NCBI RefSeq assembly: GCF_003286085.1
Contig: NW_020825706.1
Span: 3,162,001 to 3,226,000, forward strand
Direction of reading: 5' to 3'
DNA length: 64,000 nt
Source of the DNA: Drosophila persimilis
Lineage: Eukaryota; Arthropoda; Insecta; Diptera; Drosophilidae
Shown: one piece after another, positions 46,113-56,965 of the stretch
How positions within the stretch are numbered: the stretch's first letter is position 1
Layout of the letters: each line of letters opens with the position of its first letter
Notes under the pieces: model-generated
What the model was told of the DNA's origin: nothing
Databases searched by the model: none
What the model saw: only the letters and a program-made list of their open reading frames with translations
Program-made: the position numbers and the translations under genes

Positions 46113-47218
46113 CTCTCTCGCTCTTACGTTTTTCTTTAGTTTTGCATAAGGCTCTAGCTGTAATTAACAGTTACTTGCAGTGAGACCATAGCTTGCGGCA
46201 GTCAGAGAGAGAGAGAGAGAGAGCGTGCAAAGCTAGTGTTCGAGTTTGTGTATGTGTGAGTGTGTGGGAGTGTGCCACGGATATGTTTGCATTAAGATAA
46301 ACAACTTAATTATTTTCGCAGTGTGAATGTGGCTGCACTTTTGCTGCGGTTAAAAAAGGGAGTAAAAGACAGCGGCGGAGAGAGCTTGCAAGCGGCAGAG
46401 TGGTGGAAAGAGCTTGCCAGCGGGAGAGCTGCGGAGTGCGAGCGGAGAGAGCGCCGCTCAAGCATGTTTGCTGTTAATGAAAGAAGATTCAAAGCTCTCC
46501 TCGAGCTAATTAAATAAAATGAAGATAGTGCGTGCCGCGTGTAAGGAGACTTGTAATAAATGCGATCAATTAGAGCTTCAACAGAGTGAAGGCCAAAGGA
46601 ATAGCGAAAGTGAAGCTAAAGTACAGTAAAAGCTCTATTAAAAGAACCCAAGGGAAAAATCTGGGTCCATATAGCAAGAAAACATTAATCACTAAGGAAT
46701 AAATTACCAGACAACAGAAATTCCCACAATCTTTTCTATAAATAAAAAGATTATAGAGTGCCAGACAAGAATGATATCACTGAAAAATATACCGCACAAG
46801 TCGCAGCTTTTGCTTGCCCCACACAAAGGCCACGCAATTGATTTAAATTCCTTTCAATTTGTTCCACAAACATTACCCACAATCATACAAATTTCTGATA
46901 CAAATAAAAAGTTTTCCATTTTCTAAAAATAAATTAAGAGAATTCAGCGAAGCATAAAATAAAACTTATAATTTCCAAGAAAACTGACCTCGACAAGAGG
47001 CTGGAAAACAAGCAGAACCAAGGTTGACTTTAAAAATCCACTCAAAGACACTCAAGGCGCTCATTATTTATTTATTATTTTAAACGAGAAATTAATTGCA
47101 AACAAATTAAGTCAATGAAATGCATTTAAAGCGAGATTTAAATAATAAATTATCTAGATAGATAATATTTTCGTGAAAATATACAATTTTACGGAAAAAT
47201 AATGATCTAAAATGTTTT
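46113..47218. other. Gene-free stretch
   Basis: A GA run at 46,205-46,223 and a GAGAGCTTGC-rich stretch to 46,470, then AT-rich sequence. A 64-codon frame at 46,323-46,517 is discussed under rejected items. Confidence 0.5.
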
Positions 47219-47300
47219 ATTATTATATATAATATAATATAATATAATGTAATATAATATAATATATTATAATATAATATAATATAATATAATATTTATT
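47219..47300. repeat. (TAATA)n pentanucleotide array
   Basis: Near-perfect TAATA/ATAAT repeats of about 16 units, lying about 140-180 bp from the minus-strand DINE-1 copy. Confidence 0.9.
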
Positions 47301-47439
47301 TATTTTATATATTAATATGTATAATATATTCCGCCATGGCATACGCAGAATTGCTTATAGAGGCGGCCACTTAATTGATATTGTTTTCAAAACATATTCT
47401 AAATATATCATAAAGAGCCAAACCAAATAAAAATACCTC

Positions 47440-47729
47440 ACTTATGGAAATCGGTAATCGGTGTAAAATCTCAACCAGATCGTATAATTATTATAGCCAG
47501 AATGAAGAAAACAATTTCATTCTTTCTCGCTCTGTCTCTCTCTAACACACAGGTTTCATGGTCGGTTTTGCCAATTGCAAAATATGAGTTCAAGGATCTC
47601 AGAACCCATACTCTTTGTCGTGTCGTTTAATATTAGCGGCGTCTGCCGGAGGAGAGCCATACTGACTAAGTATCGGGTATAAATGTAGAGTTGCGGTCTC
47701 CGCAGCAACTCACAACGTTCCCCCTCGTT
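47440..47729 (-). mobile_element. DINE-1/mini-me (Helitron-like) copy, internally deleted
   Basis: The reverse complement from 47,729 leftward matches the plus-strand copy starting at 61,702: AACGAGGGGGAACGT, the GAGTT-bulge-GCGG...CCGC-AACTC hairpin, TTATACCCGATACT (here at 47,669-47,682 as its complement), and GGCTCTCCTCCGGCAGACGC. It then jumps to the segment equivalent to about 62,287-62,370 (GTGTTAGAGAGAGACAG, GAAATTGTTTTCTT, CTGGCTATAATAAT). About 450 bp of the longer copy is absent. The left edge is uncertain; similarity is clear from about 47,476. Non-autonomous, no coding capacity. Confidence 0.75.
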
Positions 47730-47862
47730 TTAGTTAAAAAGATGGCGCACCCTGTATATACATATAATATTATATTTTATTATTTATCCACAACTAGTTC
47801 TATTTTTACACAGTATTTTTTTACACGGGTTTTTAGGAAACAATCTACAAATAAAAATCTAA

Positions 47863-48088
47863 AAAAAGGATTCGGTGTAGTAATATTTTATATATATTAT
47901 TATATTATTATAAATTCTAAGGGGAACACCCAATTATATTCTATTCCTTGTCAATTTGTCGCATAAATCTACCGTGTAAAAACACAATTAGGTGCAATAT
48001 TATATTATATACATATATAATTATTTTATTAAAAATTACAAATGGAACACCCAATTATTTTCTATTCCTTGTCAATCTGTCGCATTAA
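47863..48088. repeat. 121-bp tandem duplication
   Basis: GGAACACCCAATTAT followed by TCTATTCCTTGTCAAT and TGTCGCAT occurs at 47,923 and 48,044, separated by TA-rich sequence. Confidence 0.85.
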
Positions 48089-49297
48089 AGAAAACCTAAA
48101 CTCTTTACTGCCATAGAGACACGAAGCTAATTAGTTGTTGAGCTGTGCACAGTTCTGGCACCATTTTGTGTTAATCAAAAGTTTACGGGGTCACACTCTC
48201 CACCTGCAGAAAACCCCCTGCTGCAATAACATTCTACTGCACCGAAAACAATTCGAAAAGTTGTGCTTGGCAGAGGAGCGTTTTGTCATTCAATACAAAA
48301 TTTTCACACATGCCCCAATTAAATTATTTAGACACACACACACACCTGCACCTACACCTACACATATCGCTACACGACAGAGAGAACTCGAAATAGTTTT
48401 AATTAAATAATAGATACACCCTTGTAGTAGCAAAAACTCTTCTTTTTTGGCAAAAGTTTTGCGAGCAAGGGAAACGAAACGAAACGACTCCCAAGACAAA
48501 AGCCTATGGCCGAATAACGGTAAATGTGTGTCAACTGTACCTGGAAAAGTGTCAGCAAAAGTTCTCGCTCTCTCTCTCTCTCTCTGCACGAAAGAGCTTG
48601 TAAGACATTTAAAATTAATGCGATATAGAGGTGTTTGAGAGCTTACAAGACACGAGCCTGAAGACAAGTGAACATGTGAAGACATGAAGACGTTAACATA
48701 ATCGTCTCCCCTGAGAGGTGCTTTTCAACACTGTTTAAAGAAGTTTCAACTTTAAAGTTTTAGTACAGAAGGCTCCCGAAAGTGGGCCATTGAAAACTAC
48801 TGCACTACCCGTGGTTTAGACCAAGATTTGAGGTCCAATCTGTGTTGCAAAAGTACCCCTAATGAGCAAATCGATATGGCGAGACCTATGCTCTTGAATT
48901 GTTTGCCAATCACTCGAGGGGTCTTATCACAAAAAAAAAGAAAGATATCGCAGTCACAAGTTACACAATTATCAGATCAGTGGGCGGGCTAATTGCGGGC
49001 CAGACTTTCCACACTGATGGACTCAACGGACAATCACATGTCACTCATACAAAGTGCCATAATTCCAAGAAATAACAAGACAGAACGATTAAGCTAATGC
49101 TAGCAAATATTTAGAGAGCAGGTTAAGAGAAGAGCTACTATTCTAAATGATCTTTGCAGTCTGGACATTATCCAACACAGGTGACTCATGGTTTATCATC
49201 GTTGAACTGGAGAGCTTTAAGATATCACGGTTTGATTGATTACCGACTGACGTCGTGCGCATGACAATCCTCGTTGGGTTCGTGACTGGTCGCCACC
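48089..49297. other. Flank upstream of the first lipocalin gene
   Basis: No exon supported. GATA-type sites (TTATC/GATAA) lie near 48,923, 48,969 and 49,193. This may be where the lipocalin cis-regulation lies, but the motif is short and common. Confidence 0.4.
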
Positions 49298-49303
49298 TCA
49301 GTC
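49298..49303 (+). promoter_or_regulatory. Candidate initiator of lipocalin gene 1
   Basis: TCAGTC fits TCAKTY and would place +1 at 49,300, giving a 43-nt 5'UTR. No TATA box or good DPE is seen at the expected distances, so support is weak. Confidence 0.35.
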
Positions 49304-49342
49304 GCTGATCTGAGGCCGAGTTACAAGCAACATATACGCATA

Positions 49343-50166
49343 ATGTTGCCCAAGAGTCAAGTTTTGGGTGTGGTCTGCCTTCTGCTGGTCGTACTGCTGG
49401 GGGATCACACCGCAGTAGCTCAAAATGATGTTGTAAAGGCCTGCAATTTGAGCACAAGTATTGCCTTGGATTTGGATAAGGTGAGGGAGAGATGGTGCCG
49501 CAGGATCCATACATACTCGTATAACACCCAAGACAATCCCGAATATCCTTCTGTAGTTTGCTGGCATTTGGTGGGAGGTTGCCCGTCTGCCATCCACCAC
49601 TTATTTCTGCACTGAAGTGAATATTACCGTCTTGGATAAGCCCAAAGATAATGTTTTAATCGCCACGACCTATGGCGTATCGCCGGACTATCCGTGGGTC
49701 AATCAAACGATGAACGCCACCCTGACAGTGGCGAACTTTACAGAGGAACAAGATGGCTACAATTTTACGTACTGGAATCCACCCAACTACTCGCCGTACA
49801 CCTTGTTCAAGGTGCTGAATACCGATTACACGGACTTTGCCTTCATCTGCGGCTACACCAATGCCACGGATAATGGGACATCGTTTGGTTTGGTCCTCAC
49901 CCGAGATCGTACACCCAGCACCGATACATTGAACCAACTCGAGGGCAATGCGTCAGCCAATTTTCCCTTCAACTTCCTAAACGGCAGCATGTCCGCGATC
50001 ACTCAGGGCGCAACGTATGTATTCGGGTCGATCCATTATATCTTATGGTCATAGTTTTGTTTTTTCCAGTTGCTATGCCCCCAGCAGTGCCAATCCCCTG
50101 ACGATGATCTCCGTTTTCCTGTTGGCTGTGACTGGACTTTTGTGTCTACTGGAGGCTCGTCATTAA
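49343..50166 (+). CDS. Secreted/GPI-anchored-type lipocalin 1 (230 aa, 3 exons)
   Basis: Join 49343-49480, 49557-50014, 50070-50166; introns of 76 and 55 bp, GT-AG, phases 0 and 2. Lipocalins are eight-stranded barrels that bind small hydrophobic ligands. Residues 1-26 form a signal peptide (VCLLLVVLL core, AVA-Q cleavage). Exon 2 opens with [10 protein letters not shown], carrying the lipocalin motif-1 G-x-W (residues 49-51); TDYTDFAF is the motif-2 TDY; LTRDR fits the motif-3 Arg. Four cysteines (ACNLS, FCTEVN, ICGYTN, TCYAPS) match gene 2. About ten N-x-S/T sequons imply heavy glycosylation. The C-terminal 25 residues after SSAN are hydrophobic, like a GPI signal. Without the first splice, the frame would run into the intron and stop at 49,613. 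Tandem paralogue of the gene at 52,096. Family assignment is confident; ligand unknown. Confidence 0.88.
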
Positions 50167-50248
50167 ATCTTATTTGAATTGTGGGTTTGTTCAAGTGAAA
50201 AGCTAGTAGATTATAAGTGATTGAAGCGTTGTTCAACACTTTTCGGGC

Positions 50249-50254
50249 AATAAA
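50249..50254 (+). terminator. Poly(A) signal of lipocalin gene 1
   Basis: AATAAA 83 bases after the stop, followed by GTGTGTGTTTT, a typical GT-rich downstream element. Confidence 0.75.
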
Positions 50255-50374
50255 GAACAGCAGAGGGAGTGTGTGTTTTCGCATTTTATGTTTTTTTTCA
50301 ATTAAACCCAAACCTTTTCATTACTTACATTTCATTAGTTTTATTGGCCTTAACCAACACTTTTCAAAAAGTTA

Positions 50375-50720
50375 AGAGCATTACTCAACACTGGAGAATA
50401 TTGATCAACTCTGATTCACACTTAGAACTGATCGAAATGAATGCTAACAGCGCTACTCAACACTGAAAAACATTAATGAACACTGAAGAGAATTAATCAA
50501 CACTGAACCACAATTAAATCTGTTAAAGGCACCTTCAAAGAGCGCTACTTAACATCGATCAAAGTTTATCAGAACTGTAAAATTGATTGAAAAGGCTTCT
50601 AAAAGCGCTACTCAACACTGAAACACATTAATCAACACTGAAAAGAATCAACACTAATCCAAAATTAAAACTGATCAAAGCGACTGCAAAGAGCCTTACT
50701 TAACATAGATCAAAACTACC
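50375..50720. repeat. Degenerate tandem repeat around CTACTCAACACTGA
   Basis: GCGCTACTCAACACTGAAA starts at 50,450 and 50,605 (155 bp apart), with shorter variants at 50,375 (GCATTACTCAACACTGG), about 50,545 (GCGCTACTTAACATCGATC) and about 50,694 (GCCTTACTTAACATAGATC). Shorter AATCAACACTGA units lie between. The array starts right after the 3' end of lipocalin gene 1. Confidence 0.8.
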
Positions 50721-51968
50721 CTTTCGGAGGGTACTCGCATTATCAACTATCGAAGCGTCCTTGAGCTGTTTTAGCATCCACACTCAGGGGAATATAGTCA
50801 TATCTACTGTCTAGCTCTTTAGTTTCGATACAATTTATGTGTACTACTTATTTAAGTACCATATCCGCTTCGATCAATCGCTGAGGGTATCAAAGGCTTC
50901 GTCGCGCAGTAGCTTCCTTTCTTTCCCGTCTTGTTTTCTGTACTTTCTGCACACTCTGATTGCCATTTATCAGAGGCAACAACAGAATAGTGTCATTATC
51001 TGCTACGGGGTTTTTGCGTTTCCGATTTCTTGTTTTATTTTTTATTTTTAATGTCGCCAAATCTGAGTCATGGTCTGAGACAATCACATGTGCGATGCTC
51101 TGGGGAGAGACACCAAGGGATGGGCTCGTAGATCGTCAAAAGATTTAGATACAACGTGTGCGACTGCAATTAAATACAGGTCGGGGTTTTATGTCAGGCT
51201 ATCTATTGATAAGAAATATTTATACACTTTTTATGAAGGATGAGTAATGGCAAAAGTCATAGAAAGAACAGGGGAAAAAACTATGAATTTTTAAAGAATT
51301 AAAGGTAAATTTTTACAAAGTTTCTTCAGGTTTTACAACAAAATAAGCCAATAATCTTAGGTAATTTGTAATATGTGGAATCCTGCGAGAAAAAAAACCT
51401 GTAGGCTCTACTTTTTTAGATATAAAATAATAAGCCTTACAGTCATGAAAAATATAGTGAAATAAATATATATCTTTATTGTATAATCGTATATTTCATG
51501 CCGTTTTTCCTGGCATATATGAAGGCCTGATTTGCAAATGTAAACAACAATAATAGATAGAAAGAAAAAAGAAACCGTAAAGATAGTCGCTCTTTATAAT
51601 GGGAAAGTTAACGGGTTCAGTGCGGGCAAACGAATTTGTTGAATCAATTAGGCAATGGATCTATTTCGGTACAAGTTCATAATTTCCTGGAAAATCGTGT
51701 GGCCATGTCAATGAGCTTTACGTCTAGGGAATTTTTCAACAGGTAGCGCCCCCGAAAAGAACATGGAAAATCAGTAACAAACACAAAACTGATAGCTCCC
51801 TAAGCCTTAAGAGATTACTCATGCCTCGGTCTGGGCCATGATAACGGACATCAGATGTACGTAAATCGGTGACTGAATACACCCTGTATATCTGTATCTG
51901 TAACTGTATCGGTATCTGTGTGTTTCTAGGTGCAGACGTTCGATAATGGGACAAAAGATACACATGGC
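50721..51968. other. Intergenic DNA between the lipocalin genes
   Basis: No exon supported. A GATA-type site (TGATAAG) lies near 51,207. From 51,200 to 51,500 the sequence is AT-rich. Confidence 0.45.
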
Positions 51969-52007
51969 TATAAAAGCAAGTTCTGTGCGGAATCCGAGCT
52001 CAGTTGA
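51969..52007 (+). promoter_or_regulatory. TATA + Inr core promoter of lipocalin gene 2
   Basis: TATAAAAG at 51,969-51,976 and TCAGTT at 52,000-52,005 place +1 at A52,002, 33 bases from the first T of the TATA box, the canonical spacing. This gives a 94-nt 5'UTR. Confidence 0.85.
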
Positions 52008-52095
52008 ACGACGCACTTGCAGCGAAAACGAACGGAGTAGAACCGGGAAAGAAGTACGAGATACCAGTGAAAGTAGTGAGAAAGAGAGAAAGATC

Positions 52096-52914
52096 ATGTG
52101 CAAAAGTGTGATGATTTGTATGGCCATCGTGGCGGCGGTCCTTGTGTCGTCGTCTGTGGTGCAGGGACAGACTGTTCCAGCCTCTCCCGCCTCGTGCAGC
52201 AGTATTGCCAGCAGTTTGAGTTTCAACGACTCGGCTGTAAGTGAAAAGACACTCCTCGCCCCCTTGCCCACCCAAAGCTAATGCCTGTTCCTTTTCCATC
52301 ATTAGTTGGCGGGTCAGTGGTTCGAGGTTGCCCGCAATCCTGCGGCCGATGTGTCCTGCATCCAAGTAAATGTGGACTTGTGGGAAAACACCAATGTTCT
52401 GGTCAATGTTAGCCACTCGAGCAACCAGCCCTCGCTCTACATGGATGTGAGCGAGAAGGCCAACATTACGCTGGTGGCCAGCGCTGAAGGTGTCCCCTCG
52501 ACGGCCGGCTACAATGTGACCTTCCAGAAGAACGGCGTGAACGAGGCGGGCGTCTACATCAAGCTGTTGTCCTTCAACTATACCTATCTAGTGGGTTGCG
52601 GCTATACCGATGCCAGCAATGTCAGCACTAGCTATGGCTTTATCCTGGCGCGCAGCAATTACACGGCGGCAGACATCGCGACGGCCAATAACAATGCCTC
52701 TCTGCATTACAGCAACTTCCAGAATGGCACCTATGGCAATGTCACGCAAGTTGGGTGAGTCCGCCCCCCCCTACCCTGCCCCAAGATCCTGCCTAAGATC
52801 AGTTCTAATCCTTCTTTTTCCCCCCTTAGATGCTATGCCAGTTCTGCCAGTCAGACGCTGCCCATGATTGCTGGCTTTGTGGCTTTGGCCATGGCTCTGA
52901 TCTTCAAGGCCTAA
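52096..52914 (+). CDS. Secreted/GPI-anchored-type lipocalin 2 (224 aa, 3 exons)
   Basis: Join 52096-52236, 52306-52754, 52830-52914; introns of 69 and 75 bp in the same phases (0 and 2) and homologous positions as gene 1. The signal peptide is about residues 1-24 (MICMAIVAAVLVSSSVVQG). Exon 2 begins LAGQWFEVARNP, the lipocalin G-x-W motif (50-52). The TDY of motif 2 is less clear (YTYLVGCGYTD). FILARS fits motif 3. Cysteines at SCSSI, SCIQVN, GCGYTD and GCYASS match gene 1. About ten sequons (NVS, NIT, NVT, NYT and others). The tail after SSASQT is hydrophobic (MIAGFVALAMALIF) with short FKA, like a GPI signal. I start at 52,096 (MCKSVM) because the upstream in-frame ATGs add a basic stretch that would bury the signal peptide, and the one at 51,946 lies before the predicted +1. 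Confidence 0.92.
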
Positions 52915-53033
52915 ACAGCTCCAAATCAAATGTAGATTTCACAGAAAAATAACACACAAAAAAGAAAGCCCTTGCCTAAGTTATGACGTCAGCTGTTTTA
53001 TTTAGTTTTTAGTTTAATTTAAAAACTTCCTTC

Positions 53034-53039
53034 AATAAA
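53034..53039 (+). terminator. Poly(A) signal of lipocalin gene 2
   Basis: AATAAA 119 bases after the stop. No closer canonical hexamer is evident (AAAATAAC at about 52,946 is non-canonical). Confidence 0.7.
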
Positions 53040-54479
53040 AGACCGAACCGAAGAGCGCTCCACCCAACCCAACACACGCACACCCGCACACACACACAAT
53101 CTGTAGCTCGATAAAGAATGATGAGAAGCTCCCTCCAATCAGTGCTAAAAACTTGTAGCTCCACAAAATACCCGATAAGATATGGCCCAAAAGACACACA
53201 AAAAAAATAGATAACAAAAATTTATGATGACTCTTCGGAGGTACACATTCCACAGATACATTGTCGTATCGTATCTTCCTTTTTATGTGTTGCCAATTTT
53301 GTGTACAAGCCAGGTCGCATATCAATCATCGTCTAGCAAAGGTTTCCTGCCAACTGCCAACTGCCAGCTGATTAGCCATTGCGATTCGATTTCTGTTTCG
53401 TTTAATTACTGCCTCGCTGGCTTATCTATAGCTATACTTTTTACACCCTAATTAGGGCCATTATGTGATTAGGAAACCAGTTCAAGTGGTTTACAAGCCT
53501 CGGTAGCCGCACTTTTAGGGAAAGAAACTTGATTGAATTTGCGGTAGGACAGAGTAGAAAATTCTATGATTAAAAACTTATAGCTGATTAGATTAGAAGG
53601 AGTAGGAGACTGGGCAGAGGCTGGCCTTGGCCTTTGCTTAGAGAAATCTACTCCAACTATTCCTAAAATCTCCTGTCACCTGCCTGATCCACCAGTCACT
53701 TAATTGTCATGACTGGAGTGGTTTTTTTTTTGGGGGGGTGGGTAGACAACTCACTCAACATACTCGGACTGCTTTCTGTGATTTGTTTAGTCCTCTCCCC
53801 CACTCGCCTCAAGACTCTCCTCAAATCAGATACAAAATCCCTCTGCCACTCTGCTTATACACTTATCGGGGCTTTCAGCTTGGGAGCTGTTGCTGATTTC
53901 ATGTTTATTTATTCTGCCTTCAACCCAATCAACCCACACATTCGCCCGTAGATATACAATATACAATAAACCGATGCAAACAAAACCCACACTTATGCAA
54001 ACAGAAGGCCACTAAATCACTGAACGCTCTGGCATTTACACCCAAGGAAGGAGCTCTGTTTTTGTTCCTCTCACCCGATGGATTCTTTTGTTGCTGCTTG
54101 ACCCGCGGCTTCTTCTGTCGTCCTCCTCCAACCTCCGCCTCCTTCCGGCTGGTAGCTTCTCCACCCTCTACTGTCTTCGGTTTATTTGTTGGCACAATTT
54201 GGTTACATTGTTTGCTTACAATCTTCTTCATTGTTTGCCCGAGTGTTGGTTGCTCGGTGTTGGGTGCTCCGTCCTGCTGTTGTTGTTCTTGAAATCAAGT
54301 TTACATCGATTAAGTAGCTGTAAAATCTGTTGCCCAAGAATAACACAAAAGAACGCCCCCTTCCACTACTTGACACAAAAGTATCGGATACACAAGGTAA
54401 GCCCCCCCACAAGAAGATGTTGTCATAACTTAGGGGAAAATCAACTAAAAGATGCAAAAGTTTGTAGAGAGTGAAAGTT
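53040..54479. other. Gene-free stretch downstream of the lipocalins
   Basis: Short CA microsatellite near 53,075-53,100; otherwise no feature I can support. Confidence 0.5.
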
Positions 54480-55130
54480 ATCTTTGGATCGATAGCATAT
54501 CGATATTGAACTGATACAAAATCGATCGACAATCTATAAAATAGTACATTTTTTAGCGATATCATATATAGATAATGAATCGATATTAAATCTATAATAT
54601 ATTGATAAGTTATCTTTGCTTCACTTTAATATAAATAAATGTATTGATAACAAATCGATTCCTAATTTAAACTAAATCGATAAAAAAAATCTATAAAATA
54701 GTGAATTTGAAGCGGTACTATATACATATAAATAATGAATCGATAGTAAATCTATAATTAACCGATAACGTGGCGATTATTTATCGATAACATTTAGTTT
54801 ATTTTCTATGTAATTTCGATGATGTATCAATTATATTTCGATTATTTATCGATGACATTTCGATTATTTTTCGATTTAATTTCGATTATTAATCGATCGA
54901 ATATTTTATCGATAACAATTCCATAATATGTCGATCTTTTAACGATAATGTTTCAATAATATGTCGATCATTTATATACAAAATATCGATAGCTTATCTA
55001 AAATATAACGATTAATCCAAATGAAAATCGTTAAGACATACACACCATTTTTTTATCGATCTTTTATCGATAATATGTCTACTATTTATATACAAAATAT
55101 GGCTAGCTTATCGATAATATATTGATTAAT
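54480..55130. repeat. Dense ATCGAT cluster in AT-rich tandem sequence
   Basis: I count 15 ATCGAT palindromes in about 640 bases, many as TATCGATA, ATCGATAA or TTATCGATAAC, plus many single TTCGAT/CGATAA words. Part is a duplication: AATCTATAAAATAG starts at 54,531 and 54,689 and is followed in both by AATGAATCGATA-TAAATC-type sequence. From 54,780 on, a shorter unit like TTTCGATTATTTATCGATAA recurs about every 30 bp. Confidence 0.85.
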
Positions 55131-56918
55131 AAACAACACAATCGTTAAGAACTATATAGATTGACAAATAATAGGTAATCCGGTATATCTTAATCATCGG
55201 TATATCTATAACATATTTATAGACCTATTTTATAGATAATTTATTGATTTTATATTAAAGAAACTTCGGTATTGCTTGTCTACAGCTTTTACACATATAA
55301 TCGATTGAAAAATGATAATCTATAAACTTTTATTCAAGGAAGTATTGCCATATAAAGTCGCACAACTTTGAATATTTTCTGCAAAAGATAAGAAAATGTT
55401 TTTTAGATCTTTTTTTTTTTTGCTAAGGAGGGAGTTTTCCTCTTGGAGTGGTTTCCCTGTTGATAGATTTTTCTTCAAAATCGAAAATCTCTCCCGCAGA
55501 TATTCTCCTAGCGCCTCCCAAGAAAATTCTCTAACCCTAAACCTCTACCTCTACTTTTAAAACGGATTTCAATGTACTTTCATTCATTATAATTGCCTCC
55601 TTGAATTGTCCCACACATAAATCCTCTAATAACCATAAAAATTTGGGATAAATTCCACCCAAAAGACTACCCATCAGGTACTATGAATATCTTACACCAC
55701 TCGATCTCCGGTGGAGGACATGCCTGTAATGCCACAAGCAGAAACCCATCCACACACACAGCCAATAATTATACACTCACAAGTAGCTAATCATCAAACG
55801 AGCCATCCATCGGAGAAGGGCCAGAGGAATCAGAAGCAAAACCCAAACCCAAGGAACCAAAACTCCGACCGCAACAAAGTCCAAGAGGCCAGAGATAGAG
55901 CGGGAGAGAGAGAGTTGGGGATTTTGGTCAAATGCCAGACAAACAAAGGACGCCTCCAATCAATGCTAATAGCAATCGTCCTACAGAATCCTCCTCTACA
56001 ATGTGGGGTACTCAAAGTGCTTAGAAAACCAAAAGCCACAGATATAGATAGATGGAGGAAGCAGAGTTACAGGGATAGGGAAAGAGACAGAGACAGGAGA
56101 AGAGAGAGAGAGAGAAACAGGACTGAAGGTGGGAGACAAAACTATTAATTAATTTGCCAGTCACTGCAGGGCAGCCAATCGACACGACACACCGCATGCC
56201 GTTGACATTTCAGTCAAAAGCAAAACCAATACAATTCCCCACCACCCCCCACCGAACCTCCCCCGCCCCCTGGAGGAGACTAGGGAGTGGCTAATGAATT
56301 GCCAAATGGATTGAGAGTGAGAGACAAGTTTTTATACCGTGAAAATTTGCTTAGACATTCATTTCATTTCAACTTCACTTCAAAAATGGTAGATTTGTTA
56401 TAGTTTGGGGGGTGGAGAGAGGAAGAGAGGGGGTAGAACGAGTGGGGTGTGTGGGGATTATAGGGTGGAGAGCCCTCAGATGTTATCATATAAATTGAAA
56501 TCTTAGACAAGTTCCTCTGGCACTCCATGGCACTCGACAAGTCAAGTGCCAGGGCTCGAGAGCTACTCATTTACACTGAGAGAAAACCCTCTTTATACCC
56601 CGATAAGTCTTCGCTTTTGATTGAAACCGTCTTCCCTTAGTGTCCCTAATTTATGCTGATGCTCTGGCCCTAAGAAAATTGCATGACCCTCGAAGCATTT
56701 GCATAGATTTCCCCAACACTTGGCGCAGGAAAAACATGATTTGATTTTCCTCACCCACACAAAGGTAACAGATAATACTATACAGCATATATATCGAGAT
56801 CTTTTGGGCTTTTGGGCTGCCACAGGTTGTGTTTTGGGGGGAGGTAATTGAATGGGCGGTCCTTAGTCATTTACATTCAATTAACAGTTGTACGGCCGGC
56901 CATCTATGAGATACTTGT

Positions 56919-56965
<47 letters not shown>

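Noticed and set aside
46323-46517. 64-codon plus-strand frame with fairly protein-like composition, beginning shortly after a CGCAG acceptor-like site
   Set aside because: The start context is poor, the middle comes from GAGAGCTTGC repeats and no partner exon was found. Worth checking against RNA-seq, but not called.
49343-49615. 90-residue single-exon protein
   Set aside because: It is exon 1 of lipocalin gene 1 read through the 76-bp intron and then in the wrong frame; splicing at 49,480/49,557 restores the G-x-W motif.
51946-52095. Upstream in-frame ATGs of lipocalin gene 2
   Set aside because: The first lies before the predicted +1 and overlaps the TATA region; using it would put about 50 basic residues ahead of the signal peptide.
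55711-56148. 145-codon plus-strand frame rich in Gln, Asn, Arg and Glu
   Set aside because: Its second half is a GAGACAG/GAGAGA microsatellite; no splice or promoter support.
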